Shown: positions 27,191-37,813 of the stretch, one piece after another
Numbering within the stretch: the first letter of the stretch is position 1
Layout: the number at the start of each line of letters is the position of its first letter
From: Butyrivibrio sp.
GTDB taxonomy: Bacteria > Bacillota > Clostridia > Lachnospirales > Lachnospiraceae
Direction: 5' to 3'
Length of the DNA: 64,000 nt
Assembly (NCBI GenBank): GCA_015056575.1
Contig: SVGA01000012.1
Coordinates: 38,687 to 102,686, forward strand
Notes under the pieces: generated by a model
The model's input: only the letters and a program-made list of their open reading frames with translations
Databases searched by the model: none
What the model was told of the DNA's origin: nothing
Program-made: the position numbers and the translations under genes

Positions 27191-28678
27191 TCACTCCTGC
27201 GTAGAGTATAATATTCTAATCCCGCCGATTTTAAGGCATTCGGCAATTCTTCCGTCGCTTACATATTCCCTGTCAGCCAGGGCGATATCAAAGCTGTGGG
27301 ACTTCCAGGGAAGTCTTAAGGTGTTCATCTCACCCCACACCACTTCATCCGCCATGTTCCTTGCCACGCTGGCTTCTATGGAGTTTCTGCATACTCCCGC
27401 CACATATGCCGATGGGCAATGCTGCTTGATATAGGAAGCTGTAGCCCCCATACCGCAGGTAAAATCTATAATCCTGATGGGTACATCAAATGTGTCCGCC
27501 ACCTCGATAGCTTCCCGGGCTGCATCAATCCATGGCGCGCAGAACCCCCAGATATCAAAGCCCCATTTTTCAATGAATTTCCTGCGACTTTGCTCCATCA
27601 GATCATTGCCTCCTCCAAAGCCGCTTCCTCCCTGATGGTATATGAAGCTGTTAAGGCACAGATACTGTTTGAAGCCCGCCCTTGCTATGCGAAATCCCAG
27701 GTCATCGTCCTCAAAGTAAGCCGGTGAGAAGAACTCATCAAATATCTTAAGGTCCGGCGCCACCGCCCTTATGGCATCCCTTGATACCAGCAGGGCAAAG
27801 CCCGTAAGCCTGAATCTTCCGGCATAGGGGTTAGCCATGGGAACGCTTTTTTTGGCTGCGTATTTTATCACCGCTTCTTTTCCCGTTCCGTACAAGGAAA
27901 GTTCCTCCGCCGGTATTTCCTGTAAAAGAGCACTGTTGGAGCATGCTCCCGCAGCCCCCACGTTCCTGTCCTCATAAAGCCCCATTCTTAGGAAAAACAG
28001 AGCATTCGGCGTAAGGACGGTATCGTTGTTCAAAAAGAAAATATCATTACCGGGATCACAGGCCGCCGCGCCGATATTACAGCCACGGGCAAACCCCAGG
28101 TTTTCCTCGTTTTCTATAAGCACAAAGTTGTAGGAGGCGTTTTCCTTACGTTTCCTTAAGAACTCCAAAACGCCCTCCTGGGTGGAAGCATTATCCACCA
28201 CCACAACCTCAAAGCTGCCCTCGGGCATGGTCTCCTCTATGGAATCAAGGCACTCCTCCATGATCTCAAGATCATTGTAGGAAAGGATCATGATGCTGAC
28301 GTTTCTTACCCTCAAAACCGGATTATTCCTAAGCTCCGCGATAGAATCCCTTATAACCTCGGCGTCCTCGTCCTCAGTGCAGTAATGCAGCGCCATCTCC
28401 ATGCAAAGATAAGACTTGTCTATGTTGATGTTTATGTAATACAGCCCCAGCATGTAGAACAGTTCGTATTCAGCCTGATTATAGGAAAGGCCCTTTGCAA
28501 TGGCATCAAACTCCGCGCAGCTGTCCTCAAGAGATTCCCAGAGGGTAGCCTCATAAACGCACAGTTTTGAAGCCTCCTTCGGAGCCATTTCGTTAATGTG
28601 AAGGAGCTGTTCCTGAAACTCATATAAAGCTTCCCGGATCTCACCACCGGCGATAAGTTCACCCAGTCTTTCCAGCAT
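27191..28678 (-). CDS. GT2 glycosyltransferase with C-terminal methyltransferase-like domain
   Basis: Residues 1-120 are a helical, TPR-like module. Residues 125-370 form a rhamnosyltransferase-type GT2 domain: VSIMILSYNDLEIMEECLDS, VVVDNAS (159-165), ENLGFARGCNIG and the metal-binding NNDT (217-220). The last 100 residues resemble a SAM-dependent methyltransferase core: IIDFTCGMGATASYI (motif I), then SFDIALADREYVSDG, but no complete acceptor motif. One chain may add and cap a sugar. The gene has a four-domain layout that differs from a plain GT2. It is followed after 6 bases by the PH-like gene. Confidence 0.85.
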   Translation of the reverse strand: MLERLGELIAGGEIREALYEFQEQLLHINEMAPKEASKLCVYEATLWESLEDSCAEFDAIAKGLSYNQAEYELFYMLGLYYININIDKSYLCMEMALHYCTEDEDAEVIRDSIAELRNNPVLRVRNVSIMILSYNDLEIMEECLDSIEETMPEGSFEVVVVDNASTQEGVLEFLRKRKENASYNFVLIENEENLGFARGCNIGAAACDPGNDIFFLNNDTVLTPNALFFLRMGLYEDRNVGAAGACSNSALLQEIPAEELSLYGTGKEAVIKYAAKKSVPMANPYAGRFRLTGFALLVSRDAIRAVAPDLKIFDEFFSPAYFEDDDLGFRIARAGFKQYLCLNSFIYHQGGSGFGGGNDLMEQSRRKFIEKWGFDIWGFCAPWIDAAREAIEVADTFDVPIRIIDFTCGMGATASYIKQHCPSAYVAGVCRNSIEASVARNMADEVVWGEMNTLRLPWKSHSFDIALADREYVSDGRIAECLKIGGIRILYSTQE

Positions 28679-28703
28679 AGATAGTCTCTTTCCTCAGGCT
28701 ATA

Positions 28704-29582
28704 TCAATATTTTAGCACACTATCGCGAAATGAAACAAACGGAGTCCATCCCGTGTCTTCTTTCAGTCTCTTTACGGAAGGGTTGAGATTGACAATGGGT
28801 CCTTCCACCTCTCCGAAATGCAGAAGCTTCCTGTCTGCTCCAAGAATATCCGCCGCCTCTTCCACATACTCCCTAAGGGGCCTGACATCTCCCCCGGCCA
28901 CATCATAGACGGCACCGCTTTTTCCCCTTTCGGCTATCAAACGAAGTGCCTGTGCAGCATCCGCTGCATCAAGATAATCCCAGTTCTGCTCACAGGTGCT
29001 CAGGCAAAAACTCTTTCCTTCCCGCAGATTTTTAACAAGATCCGGCAGCATTCTGCCGCAGGGCTCATATTTACCGATAAGGCTAAAGAGTCTGGCCCAG
29101 ATAAAGTCAAGGCCGTTCTCATTGGCTTTTTTACAAAGAAGCTCATAGGCCCTGGCCTTGTACTTGCCGTACTCAGTGATGGGGTCCACCTCCGCCTGGG
29201 ACCCGATGCCGATAAACCGAAATCTTCCCGCACCTCTCCTTTTGAGATTCTTATCAATTTCCACCCCACACTCAATAGCTGCCATCGCCCCCTTCAGGTT
29301 TCGCATCTGGACCGCCTCATCGTTCCTGTCTCCGCCCCAGGCCAGATGAAAAAAGCTTACCTCTCCCTCCGGATCCTCCGGAAGTCTGCTGATAAGCTGC
29401 TCATATTCCTCCATATCAAGAAAGACCCTGTGTATATTAAGGTCCTTCAGTCTTTCATTATGTGAAGATACCCTTCTTCCGACAGCATAAATCTCATAAT
29501 CATGCTCCGTAAGATGCTCCACCAGATTTGCTCCGGCAAAGCCGAAAGCCCCGGTGACAATGGCGATTCTTTTCTCAGGCAT
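28704..29582 (-). CDS. NAD-dependent epimerase/dehydratase
   Basis: An extended SDR protein of about 292 residues. The N-terminal nucleotide-binding motif is VTGAFGFAGANLVEHL (GxxGxxG). The active-site Tyr-Lys pair is YGKYKARAYELLCKK, preceded by a serine in GIGSQAEVDP. C-terminal sections (WDYLDAADAAQAL, VYDVAGGDVRPLREYV) bind the sugar nucleotide. It should modify a nucleotide sugar for the neighbouring glycosyltransferases; the product cannot be told. ATG 29582 overlaps the 3' end of the preceding gene by 8 bases, which indicates translational coupling. The longer in-frame start at 29657 would lie deep inside that gene. Confidence 0.9.
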   Translation of the reverse strand: MPEKRIAIVTGAFGFAGANLVEHLTEHDYEIYAVGRRVSSHNERLKDLNIHRVFLDMEEYEQLISRLPEDPEGEVSFFHLAWGGDRNDEAVQMRNLKGAMAAIECGVEIDKNLKRRGAGRFRFIGIGSQAEVDPITEYGKYKARAYELLCKKANENGLDFIWARLFSLIGKYEPCGRMLPDLVKNLREGKSFCLSTCEQNWDYLDAADAAQALRLIAERGKSGAVYDVAGGDVRPLREYVEEAADILGADRKLLHFGEVEGPIVNLNPSVKRLKEDTGWTPFVSFRDSVLKY

Positions 29583-30594
29583 CCTCAATCTCCCCGGCTT
29601 CTCTCTCATAGTCCGCAGCCTGCTCTTCGCTTCCAAGCTTTCGATAGCACTTTGCAAGAGCCAGCCTCGGCATCACGCCACTCTTTCTTGCATCCAGTAT
29701 ACTTGAACACTCATAGGCCGCATTGTAGTACCAGACGATGGCCTCATCCAGGTCGTCCAGAGCAAAGTAATAATCGCCAAGCTCATAGCACATCTCGGAA
29801 GACATCTCCGTTATGGCATCTTTTAAGGTGTACTTAAGAAGTGCCGGCACATCCTTCTCCAAAATGGCTATGTGAGCCAGAACGCAGCTGGCCTCCTTAA
29901 TCTCATCAAGGCTCCTGTCGGTATCAACTATGGCCCGGGCAAAAAAGTCTTTGGCCTTGATAAAGTCCTCGTCATCCCCCGCCATAAAAAGTTCTCTGGC
30001 ATACATTCCATGAAGCCGCTTTGACAGACGTCTGCCTTCATTTACAGCCTTCCTGAAGGCCTCGAGATCTCTTTTCCCGTGGCTTTCTGTAGGTCTGTGG
30101 ATGATCTCAATGTCGCTGTTTACAACAACAGGGTTCAGCACCACCTGCTCGTGAATGGGATCCTCCCACACAAAGGTACGTACTCTCTTAAAGAGTTTGG
30201 GGCGAAGCTCCCTGTCATAATTATAGACAGTTCTGAAGGAGAGCTGGTTGGTGTAGTACATCTGCACGATGTCAATGTCCAGCTCCTCAATGTCTTTTTT
30301 CAGCTTCTCAAACCTTTGGCGGTTTTCCTCATCCAGCTCCTCGTCCGCATCAGCAGAGTAGATGTAGTCGCAGTTTGCCAGGGAAAAAGCATAATTCCTG
30401 GCTTTACTGAAGTCTCCCACCCACTCAAAGTACTCGACCCTGGCGCCAAAGGCTTTGGCTATCTCCACGGTCCTGTCCGTCGAGCCGGTGTCTACCACTA
30501 TCATCTCATCCACGAGCCCTTTCAGGCTCTCAAGGCACTTTCCAAGATTCTTTTCCTCATTTTTAACTATCATGCACAGACTGACTGTAATCAT
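29575..30594 (-). CDS. SunS-like GT2 glycosyltransferase with TPR tail
   Basis: The first 200 residues are a GT2 domain of the type seen in SunS and related peptide/protein glycosyltransferases: SLCMIVKNEEKNLGKCLESL, VVDTGSTDRT (33-42), GDFSKARNYAF and the DxD motif SADADEE (81-86). The remaining 130 residues are TPR-like helices (MCYELGDYYFALDDLDEAIVWYYNAA, SVMPRLALAKCYRKLG-like). TPR-linked enzymes of this class often act on proteins. Together with the FliD-like gene nearby, flagellin or other surface-protein glycosylation is possible. ATG 30594 is preceded by GGGAGGTAG. Confidence 0.9.
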   Translation of the reverse strand: MITVSLCMIVKNEEKNLGKCLESLKGLVDEMIVVDTGSTDRTVEIAKAFGARVEYFEWVGDFSKARNYAFSLANCDYIYSADADEELDEENRQRFEKLKKDIEELDIDIVQMYYTNQLSFRTVYNYDRELRPKLFKRVRTFVWEDPIHEQVVLNPVVVNSDIEIIHRPTESHGKRDLEAFRKAVNEGRRLSKRLHGMYARELFMAGDDEDFIKAKDFFARAIVDTDRSLDEIKEASCVLAHIAILEKDVPALLKYTLKDAITEMSSEMCYELGDYYFALDDLDEAIVWYYNAAYECSSILDARKSGVMPRLALAKCYRKLGSEEQAADYEREAGEIEDA

Positions 30595-30622
30595 GTCTAC
30601 CTCCCTGTGAAAAGAGAATCCG

Positions 30623-31705
30623 TCATACCACTACCACGTTGTTGCAGCCCTTGTTTCTGGCTTTTTCAAGAGCATTGGCCACGTTCTGTATGGTCTTGCT
30701 GTAATCGCCGTTATACCTCGATACTCCCACAGAGATCGTGAAGGGAACAGGCGTATCCACGGCGCTCTCAATATCTCTTCTGAACTGCTCCATTCTGGCG
30801 CAGGCATTATTCACATCGCAGTTTTTGAGGATGATGACAAACTCCTGCCCTCCATAGCGGATGACATAGTCGTCTTCATGGGTCTCCTTGGCCAGCTTCT
30901 GTCCCATGTACAGAAGGGTAAGGTCCCCGGTGTAATGACCGTTTTCCTCATTTATTTTTCTGAAGTTGTCAATATCCAGCATGGCAATCGCTGCCGGTGC
31001 CTCTGTATCCTTAATGGCATTTTGGGAAACAATTTTCTCCAAAAGATGTCTGTTGTAAACCTGAGTCAGAGGATCTGTGATCATGGCCAGTTCCAGTTTC
31101 TGTTTCATGCGATAATGGCTTAAGAAAAACAGCACCAGCATAAAATGAGTGCAGGTGACAAAGATAGCGCCGCAGACCTCCACCACCAGCACAAATATGA
31201 GACTGTCGTAATAAAAGAAATAGCGTCCTATAAGTACTTCGCCGATAAAAAGCAGGGATGATATCGCCACCTCATGAGGCTTGGCCGAAAAACCCACAAC
31301 CATCCACATCAGGTTCATGATGATAAAGCTCTCGGCGGCATGTCCGTTGTCTCCCAGATGATACATCACAAGGAGTGCGGATATCACTATCCCATGGGCC
31401 AGGAAGTAGTCGAAAAGCACTATCCCACCGCGGCTTTTTACGATATTTGATCCGATGGCGTAGATAATGAAGAAAACCAGTATTGACAATCTGGGAGCCA
31501 GAGTGGGAGTAAATGATCTGTTAAAAGCATAGTCATTCAGAATGAAAAAGATAAACAAAAAAGAGCCGGTGACCAGACTAAGCTCGACGTACTTCTGATA
31601 GTAGTCGCACTTAGAGGCATAAAAGTCAGCTAGCTCTTCCTTATTCATTGTCTTGTAGTCTTTATAGAGTTCGTATATCTCTCTGATCGCATCAATCGTC
31701 TTCAT
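30623..31705 (-). CDS. Membrane GGDEF-family protein with GGQEF variant
   Basis: The protein has 360 residues. Six or so hydrophobic helices lie between residues 42 and 197, followed by a GGDEF domain: MITDPLTQVYNRHLLEKIV opening, metal-binding MLDIDNFRKIN and the signature YGGQEF at 284-289. Canonical diguanylate cyclases carry GG(D/E)EF; Gln at the third position removes a catalytic acid, so cyclic-di-GMP synthesis may be weak or absent although the rest of the domain is well kept. The gene follows the glycosyltransferase genes in the same direction with its own 100-base upstream gap. Role in surface or motility control is inferred. Confidence 0.9.
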   Translation of the reverse strand: MKTIDAIREIYELYKDYKTMNKEELADFYASKCDYYQKYVELSLVTGSFLFIFFILNDYAFNRSFTPTLAPRLSILVFFIIYAIGSNIVKSRGGIVLFDYFLAHGIVISALLVMYHLGDNGHAAESFIIMNLMWMVVGFSAKPHEVAISSLLFIGEVLIGRYFFYYDSLIFVLVVEVCGAIFVTCTHFMLVLFFLSHYRMKQKLELAMITDPLTQVYNRHLLEKIVSQNAIKDTEAPAAIAMLDIDNFRKINEENGHYTGDLTLLYMGQKLAKETHEDDYVIRYGGQEFVIILKNCDVNNACARMEQFRRDIESAVDTPVPFTISVGVSRYNGDYSKTIQNVANALEKARNKGCNNVVVV

Positions 31706-31813
31706 ACTAGTACATTCCCCCTACCTACCATTGTACACGACAAACGGTAATAAAAACAGAGGTAATTGCTATAACGACGATCAGTCCTGAATCATTTCTG
31801 ACCAGGTAATAAC

Positions 31814-32956
31814 TTATTCCTCAGTGGTATCTCCTACAGGCTTGCCGCCGGTAGCCAGCCACTTAAGATATGCATTGATGAAGGGATCAAGGTCACCGTC
31901 CAGTACTCCGTCGGCATTGGAAGCCTTGAAGCCTGTTCTGGTGTCATTTACCATTGTGTAGGGCTGGAGGACATAGGAGCGGATCTGGCTGCCCCAGGCA
32001 TTGTCCATGACTTCGCCTCTGATACCTGCGAGCTTAGCTGCCTGCTCCTCCTGCTTCATGATAAAGAGTTTGGCCTTCAGCATCTGCATAGCCTTGTCCT
32101 TGTTCTGGAACTGGGAACGTTCATTCTGACAGGCAACAACTACGCCTGTGGGAATATGTGTGATACGCACCGCAGATGAAGTCTTGTTGATGTGCTGTCC
32201 ACCCGCACCGCTGGAACGATAGGTATCGATCCTAAGGTCATCGGGGTTGATATCGATATCCAAATCTTCCTCAATGTCTGGCATAACGTCACAGGACACG
32301 AATGATGTCTGTCTCTTGGCCTGGGCATTGAAGGGGCTTATTCTTACCAGTCTGTGAACACCGTGCTCTGACTTAAGAAGTCCGTAGGCATTAGTCCCTG
32401 AAATCTGGAAGGTAACCGACTTGATTCCGGCTTCATCGCCGTCAAGAAGATCGAGGGTCTCAACAGAGAATCCCTTTCTCTCAGCCCATCTGGTATACAT
32501 ACGGTAGAGCATGCTGGCCCAGTCGCAGGCCTCTGTTCCGCCGGCACCGGCATTGAGCCTTAAGATAACGTCATACTTATCATAGGGGCCGTTAAGAAGG
32601 TTGCTGATACGGATATCTTCAAGGGTCTGCTCGAAGCTGTCCAGCTCCTGCCTGATCTCTGCAGCCATATCCTCATCGTCAACACCCTCGGCATTCTGCA
32701 TGTCTATAAGATCTATAATGTCGCTATACTGCGTATTGAGATGCTCAATATTCTCAACCAGGTCCTGCATGTTCTTAAGGTCCTTGGTCTTCTTGTTGGC
32801 CTTCTCGGCATTGTCCCAGAATCCGGGCTCTTCCATCTCACGGGAGAGCTCCTCTATGATCTTCTTCTTGGAATCCAGGTCCAGGGAGGCGGTAACCTCC
32901 TTAAGTGTATCCTGAAGGTTCTGGATCTCAACCTTCATCTGATCTAAAACTACCAT
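31814..32956 (-). CDS. prfB: Peptide chain release factor 2
   Basis: The protein recognises UGA and UAA stop codons and triggers peptide release. The stop-codon-reading SPF tripeptide (207-209, RISPFNAQ) and the catalytic GGQ loop (252-254, SSGAGGQHINKTSSAVR) are both present, and the length of 380 residues is normal. The reading frame is continuous from ATG 32956, with CTG GAC CTG GAT at codons 25-28 where many species have an in-frame UGA and a programmed +1 frameshift, so that autoregulation is absent here. GAGGAG precedes the start. It lies 18 bases after secA, forming a probable secA-prfB operon. Confidence 0.97.
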   Translation of the reverse strand: MVVLDQMKVEIQNLQDTLKEVTASLDLDSKKKIIEELSREMEEPGFWDNAEKANKKTKDLKNMQDLVENIEHLNTQYSDIIDLIDMQNAEGVDDEDMAAEIRQELDSFEQTLEDIRISNLLNGPYDKYDVILRLNAGAGGTEACDWASMLYRMYTRWAERKGFSVETLDLLDGDEAGIKSVTFQISGTNAYGLLKSEHGVHRLVRISPFNAQAKRQTSFVSCDVMPDIEEDLDIDINPDDLRIDTYRSSGAGGQHINKTSSAVRITHIPTGVVVACQNERSQFQNKDKAMQMLKAKLFIMKQEEQAAKLAGIRGEVMDNAWGSQIRSYVLQPYTMVNDTRTGFKASNADGVLDGDLDPFINAYLKWLATGGKPVGDTTEE

Positions 32957-32974
32957 CTAATATCTCCTCGAAAC

Positions 32975-35542
32975 TTATACCTGTCTGCCGTGACAGTTCT
33001 TGTACTTCTTGCCGGATCCGCAAGGGCAGGGATCGTTGGGATAAATCTTGGCCTCTGCTCTCTTGATCGGAGCCTTGGCTACTGTATCGTCCTTGTTGGT
33101 TCCGGTAACCTTTGCAACCTGCTCACGCTCTACTCTCTCTTCGATATGAACGTGGAACAGAAGTCTTACTGTATCTTCCTCGATGTTCCTTGTCATATCA
33201 TCGAACATCTCAAATCCTGCAAGCTTATACTCAAGCTTGGGATCTCTCTGGGCATAGGACTGAAGACCGATGCCCTGACGCAGCTGGTCCATATCATCGA
33301 TATGATCCATCCACTTTCTGTCGATGACCTTAAGAAGGATGACACGCTCAATCTCACGAATGGTCTCGGGCTCGGGGAACTCAGCCTCTTTTGCCTCGTA
33401 GAGCTTAACAGCTTCTTCCTTGAGCTGCTGTGTAAGACCGGCCTTTGTAAGGTTGTCGATACGTCCCCTTGTGATCTTCTTAAGAGGTACTGTGGGAAGA
33501 AGCAGCTCGTTGAGTTCCTGGAGATTCCAGTTATCGGGATCGTTCTCCTCACCCACAACGGTCTCCACGGAAGACTCTACTATATCTGTGATCATCTTGT
33601 AGATGGAGTCTCTCATGGAATCTCCGTCCAGAACCTTCTTACGCTCTGCATAGATGATCTCTCTCTGCTCGTTGTTGACCTGGTCATACTCAAGCAGGTT
33701 CTTACGAATTGCATAGTTGTTGGACTCGATCTTCTTCTGGGCTGATTCAATGGCCCTCGACAGGGATGAGTGCTCAATCTCCTGTCCCTCGGGAATCTTA
33801 ACCGCGTTGAAGATGGCGGTAAGCCTCTCTGAACCGAAGAGTCTCATCAGATTATCTTCAAGTGAAAGATAAAACTTGGACTCACCGGGATCTCCCTGAC
33901 GACCGGAACGACCGCGGAGCTGATTGTCGATACGCCTTGACTCGTGTCTCTCGGTACCGATGATCTTAAGTCCCCCCGCCGCTCTTGCTTCGTCGTCAAG
34001 CTTGATATCCGTACCACGGCCGGCCATGTTGGTGGCAATGGTAACTGCGCCGTGCTTACCTGCCTGCGCTACGATCTCAGCTTCCAGCTCATGGAACTTG
34101 GCATTCAGCACCTGATGCTGGATACCGCGCTTTTTGAGCATGCGGCTCAGTTCCTCTGAAGCCTCGATGGTGATGGTACCAACCAGAACAGGCTGTCCCT
34201 TTTCATGGGAGGCGACAACTGCATCGCAGATGGCATTAAGCTTCTCTTTTTTGGTCTTGTACATTGCGTCCTGATGGTCTATACGGATTACAGGCATGTT
34301 GGTAGGGATAGCGATTACATCCATACCGTATATATCACGGAACTCCTGCTCCTCTGTAAGAGCAGTACCGGTCATACCGCATTTGCTCTCGAACTTATTG
34401 AAGAAGTTCTGGAAGGTAATGGTGGCAAGGGTCTTGGACTCTCTCTTTACCTTAACGTGTTCCTTGGCCTCGATAGCCTGATGAAGGCCGTCTGAATAAC
34501 GACGTCCCGGCATTACACGTCCTGTGAACTCATCTACGATAAGGACCTCATCATCCTTAACGATGTAGTCATGGTCCTTCTGCATAAGATTGTTGGCACG
34601 AAGGGCAAGGATGATATTGTGCTGGATCTCCAGATTCTCGGGATCAGCAAGGTTCTCGATCCTGAAGAATCTCTCAACCTTGGCAACACCCTGCTCGGTA
34701 AGATTAACGATCTTATCCTTCTCATTGACAATGAAGTCACCTGTCTCTTCTCTCTCAATGCCCATGATGGCATCCATCTTGGACAGGTCTTCCATATCCT
34801 CACCTCTCGTCATCTGCTTGGCAAGAATATCGCAGGCCTCATAGAGCTTGGTTGACTTGTCGCTCTGTCCGGAAATGATCAGAGGAGTACGGGCCTCGTC
34901 GATAAGGATCGAGTCAACCTCATCGATGATACAGAAGTGCAGACCGCGAAGAACGCACTGCTCTTTGTAGATAGCCATATTGTCTCTAAGGTAATCAAAT
35001 CCCAGCTCATTATTTGTGACATAGGTGATGTCGCAATTATAAGCCTCTTTCCTCTCCTCACCGGTCATGCTGTTAAGAACGCATCCGACGCTAAGTCCGA
35101 GGAATCTGTGGATCTGACCCATCTGATCCGCATCACGCTTAGCCAGGTAGTCATTGACCGTAACCACGTGAACGCCCTTGCCTGTCAATGCTTCCAGATA
35201 TGAAGGAAGTGTAGCTACAAGAGTCTTACCTTCACCGGTTCTCATCTCGGCGATACGTCCCTGGTGAAGAATGATCCCGCCGATGAGCTGTACCCTGAAG
35301 TGTTCCATTCCAAGGACTCTCACGCTCGCTTCCCTGACAACCGCATAGGCCTCGGGAAGGATGTCATCAAGGCTCTCACCCTCTGAAAGCCTCTTCTTGA
35401 ACTCGTCGGTCTTGGCCCGAAGCTGTTCATCGGAAAGCGCCTGCATCTGGGGTCTCAATGCCTCAATAGCATCAACAGTCCCCTTGATCCTCTTAAGCTC
35501 TCTCTCGGAATGTGTTCCGATAATCTTATCTAATATACTCAT
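32975..35542 (-). CDS. secA: Protein translocase ATPase SecA
   Basis: The 855-residue motor drives preproteins through SecYEG using ATP. Walker A lies at about 101-108 ([11 protein letters not shown]), the DEAD-type motif is [19 protein letters not shown], and the second nucleotide-binding fold carries [12 protein letters not shown] and [13 protein letters not shown]. The C terminus ends in a zinc-binding SEC-C motif ([16 protein letters not shown]), which also binds SecB-like partners or ribosomes. Ribosome site AGGAGA precedes ATG 35542. The length and motif order are canonical. Confidence 0.98.
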   Translation of the reverse strand: MSILDKIIGTHSERELKRIKGTVDAIEALRPQMQALSDEQLRAKTDEFKKRLSEGESLDDILPEAYAVVREASVRVLGMEHFRVQLIGGIILHQGRIAEMRTGEGKTLVATLPSYLEALTGKGVHVVTVNDYLAKRDADQMGQIHRFLGLSVGCVLNSMTGEERKEAYNCDITYVTNNELGFDYLRDNMAIYKEQCVLRGLHFCIIDEVDSILIDEARTPLIISGQSDKSTKLYEACDILAKQMTRGEDMEDLSKMDAIMGIEREETGDFIVNEKDKIVNLTEQGVAKVERFFRIENLADPENLEIQHNIILALRANNLMQKDHDYIVKDDEVLIVDEFTGRVMPGRRYSDGLHQAIEAKEHVKVKRESKTLATITFQNFFNKFESKCGMTGTALTEEQEFRDIYGMDVIAIPTNMPVIRIDHQDAMYKTKKEKLNAICDAVVASHEKGQPVLVGTITIEASEELSRMLKKRGIQHQVLNAKFHELEAEIVAQAGKHGAVTIATNMAGRGTDIKLDDEARAAGGLKIIGTERHESRRIDNQLRGRSGRQGDPGESKFYLSLEDNLMRLFGSERLTAIFNAVKIPEGQEIEHSSLSRAIESAQKKIESNNYAIRKNLLEYDQVNNEQREIIYAERKKVLDGDSMRDSIYKMITDIVESSVETVVGEENDPDNWNLQELNELLLPTVPLKKITRGRIDNLTKAGLTQQLKEEAVKLYEAKEAEFPEPETIREIERVILLKVIDRKWMDHIDDMDQLRQGIGLQSYAQRDPKLEYKLAGFEMFDDMTRNIEEDTVRLLFHVHIEERVEREQVAKVTGTNKDDTVAKAPIKRAEAKIYPNDPCPCGSGKKYKNCHGRQV

Positions 35543-35632
35543 TTCTTTCTCCTAAAAAAGGGCATACTCCACCCTTTGTATTAAGCAAAGTCCAAAGCAC
35601 ATTGTAGCAGATTTGACCTATATTATCAAGAA

Positions 35633-35677
35633 GGCCCCCGATGGGCATCGGGGGCCTAAGCTATCAGCCGGATAGCT
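35633..35677 (-). terminator. Two hairpins ending the ptb-buk operon
   Basis: AGCTATC/GATAGCT (35659-35677) comes just after the buk stop, then GGCCCCCGATG/CATCGGGGGCC (35633-35656), an 11-bp stem with a 2-base loop. The tail TTCTTGATAAT is only moderately U-rich. Confidence 0.7.
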
Positions 35678-35683
35678 GTATCA

Positions 35684-36748
35684 TCAATATGTCTGAGCCT
35701 TCTCTTCTCCGTTTAATACGCGAAGTGCGCCCTGGGCAAGGGCCAGAAGTTCATCCTCACCGGGATAAACGGTTACGGGTGCGATCCAGTCTACTCTGTC
35801 CTTAATGGCATCGGTGATAACCTGACCGTAGGCGATTCCGCCGGTAAGGATGATCTGGTCAACCTTGCCCTTGAGAACTGTAGCACAGGCTCCGATGTTC
35901 TTGCAGATCTGATAGATAAAGGCGTCACGTACAAGAATTGCCTTCTCGTTGCCCTCCTCGCACATCTTGTTAACTTCTCTCATGTCGTTGGTTCCAAGGT
36001 AAGCATTGAGTCCACCGTAGCCAACGATTTTTTTCTTCATCTCTTCGTAAGTGTACTTGCCTGAGAAGCACATATCTACCAGAGCCTTGGCAGGGATGCC
36101 GTTAGCTCTCTCGGGAGAGAATGCACCGTCGCCGTTGAGGGCTGCATAAACATCGATCATCTTGCCGTTTTTGTGAACGCCTGTTGATGTACCTCCACCC
36201 ATGTGAACAACGATCACGCTGATCTCGTCATATTTTTTGCCGATCTCTTTGGCGTACCTTCTGGCAACAGCCTTCTGATTAAGAGGATGGTCGATGGATA
36301 CACGCTCGATCTCGGGAACACCTGAGATTCTTGCTACGGGCTCCATCTCGTCGACAACAACGGGATCCACGATATATGAAGGAACACCGATCTCGTCGCC
36401 GATCTCTCTTGCGAGGATACCGCCAAGGTTGGAAGCATGCTGGCCCTGAACGCCCTTGCGAAGATCCTCCAAAAGCGCATCAGTGCACTCGTAGGTGCCC
36501 CCGGGAATGGGACGAAGGAGTCCGCCTCTTCCGACGATAACGTTGAAGCTTCTGATATCAATATTCTCTTTTTTGAGGAAATCAAGGATGATGTTCTTTC
36601 TGAAATCCTTCTGATCGATTATAGATGCATAGGACTCGATCTCCTCAGTGCTGTGTCTTAAGGTCTCTTCCTTGGTGAGGGTCTCATCCTCAAAGATACC
36701 GATCTTGGTGGAAGTTGAACCGGGATTGATGATCAAACTTTTTATCAT
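35684..36748 (-). CDS. buk: Butyrate kinase
   Basis: The enzyme makes butyrate and ATP from butyryl phosphate, the last energy-yielding step of butyrate fermentation. It is an acetokinase-family protein: [15 protein letters not shown] (first phosphate-binding motif), [28 protein letters not shown] and ILTGGIAYG (adenosine-binding motif). About 354 residues, the family norm. The start is ATG 36748, which has GGAGTG upstream and lies 2 bases after the ptb stop; an in-frame TTG at 36754 overlaps that stop but is unlikely. It forms a two-gene operon with ptb. A branched-chain-specific variant cannot be ruled out from sequence alone. Confidence 0.96.
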   Translation of the reverse strand: MIKSLIINPGSTSTKIGIFEDETLTKEETLRHSTEEIESYASIIDQKDFRKNIILDFLKKENIDIRSFNVIVGRGGLLRPIPGGTYECTDALLEDLRKGVQGQHASNLGGILAREIGDEIGVPSYIVDPVVVDEMEPVARISGVPEIERVSIDHPLNQKAVARRYAKEIGKKYDEISVIVVHMGGGTSTGVHKNGKMIDVYAALNGDGAFSPERANGIPAKALVDMCFSGKYTYEEMKKKIVGYGGLNAYLGTNDMREVNKMCEEGNEKAILVRDAFIYQICKNIGACATVLKGKVDQIILTGGIAYGQVITDAIKDRVDWIAPVTVYPGEDELLALAQGALRVLNGEEKAQTY

Positions 36749-36750
36749 GA

Positions 36751-37677
36751 TCAAAGCACTCCTTTCTTTTTATCCTCAGCAACAACAGCTGCAAGAGCAA
36801 TGGAGTTAACCTTAACTTCTACAGAATCGGATCTGGAAGTAAGGATAACGGGAGCCTTTGTTCCTGTCAGGATGTTGCCATTCTTGACTGTTGCAAGACG
36901 AACAATGGTCTTATATGTAAGGTTTCCTGCGTGAATATCAGGGAAAAGAAGGATATCGGCGTCGCCGACGATCTTTCTGTCAAGAGCGCCTGCCTTGTGT
37001 TTGGCAGCCTCAGGATCAATGGCAAGATCCATTGAAAGAGGTCCGTCAACTATGCAGTTCTTGATCTCACCCTCTTCGTTGAGTCTTGTGAGCTCTGCTG
37101 CCTCAACGGTAACGGGCATCTTGGGATTAACAACCTCAACAGCTGCAAGAGGAGCTACCTTAGGGCACTCAACGCCACAGGCTCTTGCAACATCTACTGT
37201 ATATTCAATGATGACTTTTTTATCCTCAAGTGTAGGATATGGCATAAAAGCAACGTCTGTAAGGAACAGAAGACGGTCGATGCCGGGAATCTCAAATACG
37301 CAGACATGTGAAAGGGGACGGCCTGTACGAAGTCCAACTTCTTTATCAAGAACGCTCTTAAGGAAATCCTTGGACTCAAGGGCCCCCTTCATATAGATGT
37401 CAGCCTTGCCGTCATGTACCAGAGAAACAGCTTTGCGCGCAGCCTCGATGGTATCCTTCACATCGATGATCTCGTAATCTGCGGGATTCATGCCAAGTGT
37501 TCCCATGATCTCAACGATCTTGTCATTGTCACCAACAAGGATGGGATCCACGATTCCTCTCTCCTTAGCCACCTTAACAGCCTCCAGAACATGTGAGTCC
37601 TGAGCCACAGCAACGGACATCTTCTTCACAGTTGCCGTCTTAAGCTTTGCCAGAATGTCATCAAAATTCTTACTCAT
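36751..37677 (-). CDS. ptb: Phosphate butyryltransferase
   Basis: The enzyme converts butyryl-CoA and phosphate to butyryl phosphate and CoA. It belongs to the phosphate acetyl/butyryltransferase family: the first domain contains [10 protein letters not shown] and [18 protein letters not shown], the second [26 protein letters not shown] and [18 protein letters not shown], then [17 protein letters not shown]. The length of 308 residues is normal. ATG 37677 has GGAGG 8 bases upstream; the longer frame starting at 37710 has none. It is directly upstream of buk. Upstream of it lie TTGTGA and TTATAT boxes spaced by 18 on the minus strand, a possible promoter. Confidence 0.95.
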   Translation of the reverse strand: MSKNFDDILAKLKTATVKKMSVAVAQDSHVLEAVKVAKERGIVDPILVGDNDKIVEIMGTLGMNPADYEIIDVKDTIEAARKAVSLVHDGKADIYMKGALESKDFLKSVLDKEVGLRTGRPLSHVCVFEIPGIDRLLFLTDVAFMPYPTLEDKKVIIEYTVDVARACGVECPKVAPLAAVEVVNPKMPVTVEAAELTRLNEEGEIKNCIVDGPLSMDLAIDPEAAKHKAGALDRKIVGDADILLFPDIHAGNLTYKTIVRLATVKNGNILTGTKAPVILTSRSDSVEVKVNSIALAAVVAEDKKKGVL

Positions 37678-37726
37678 TGCAGAACAACCTCCATAATATA
37701 ATTGTAGCACCTTAGCGCATCACAAA

Positions 37727-37751
37727 TGTGCGGTCCCTTGGCCGCCATATG
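37727..37751. repeat. REP-like sequence, partial copy C
   Basis: The minus strand reads GGCGGCCAAGGGACCGC here. It shares AAGGGACCG with the copy at 41163-41199 and the same GC-rich, self-complementary character. It lies between GH31 and ptb, outside any gene. Confidence 0.4.
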
Positions 37752-37813
37752 ATAAAATTTTAACACTACACTTAAATAATCGCAAGGACTAACCGAGGAA
37801 TATCGATCCCCCG

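Noticed and set aside
37755..37813. Possible small RNA between GH31 and ptb
   Set aside because: AT-rich, no stable fold or terminator.
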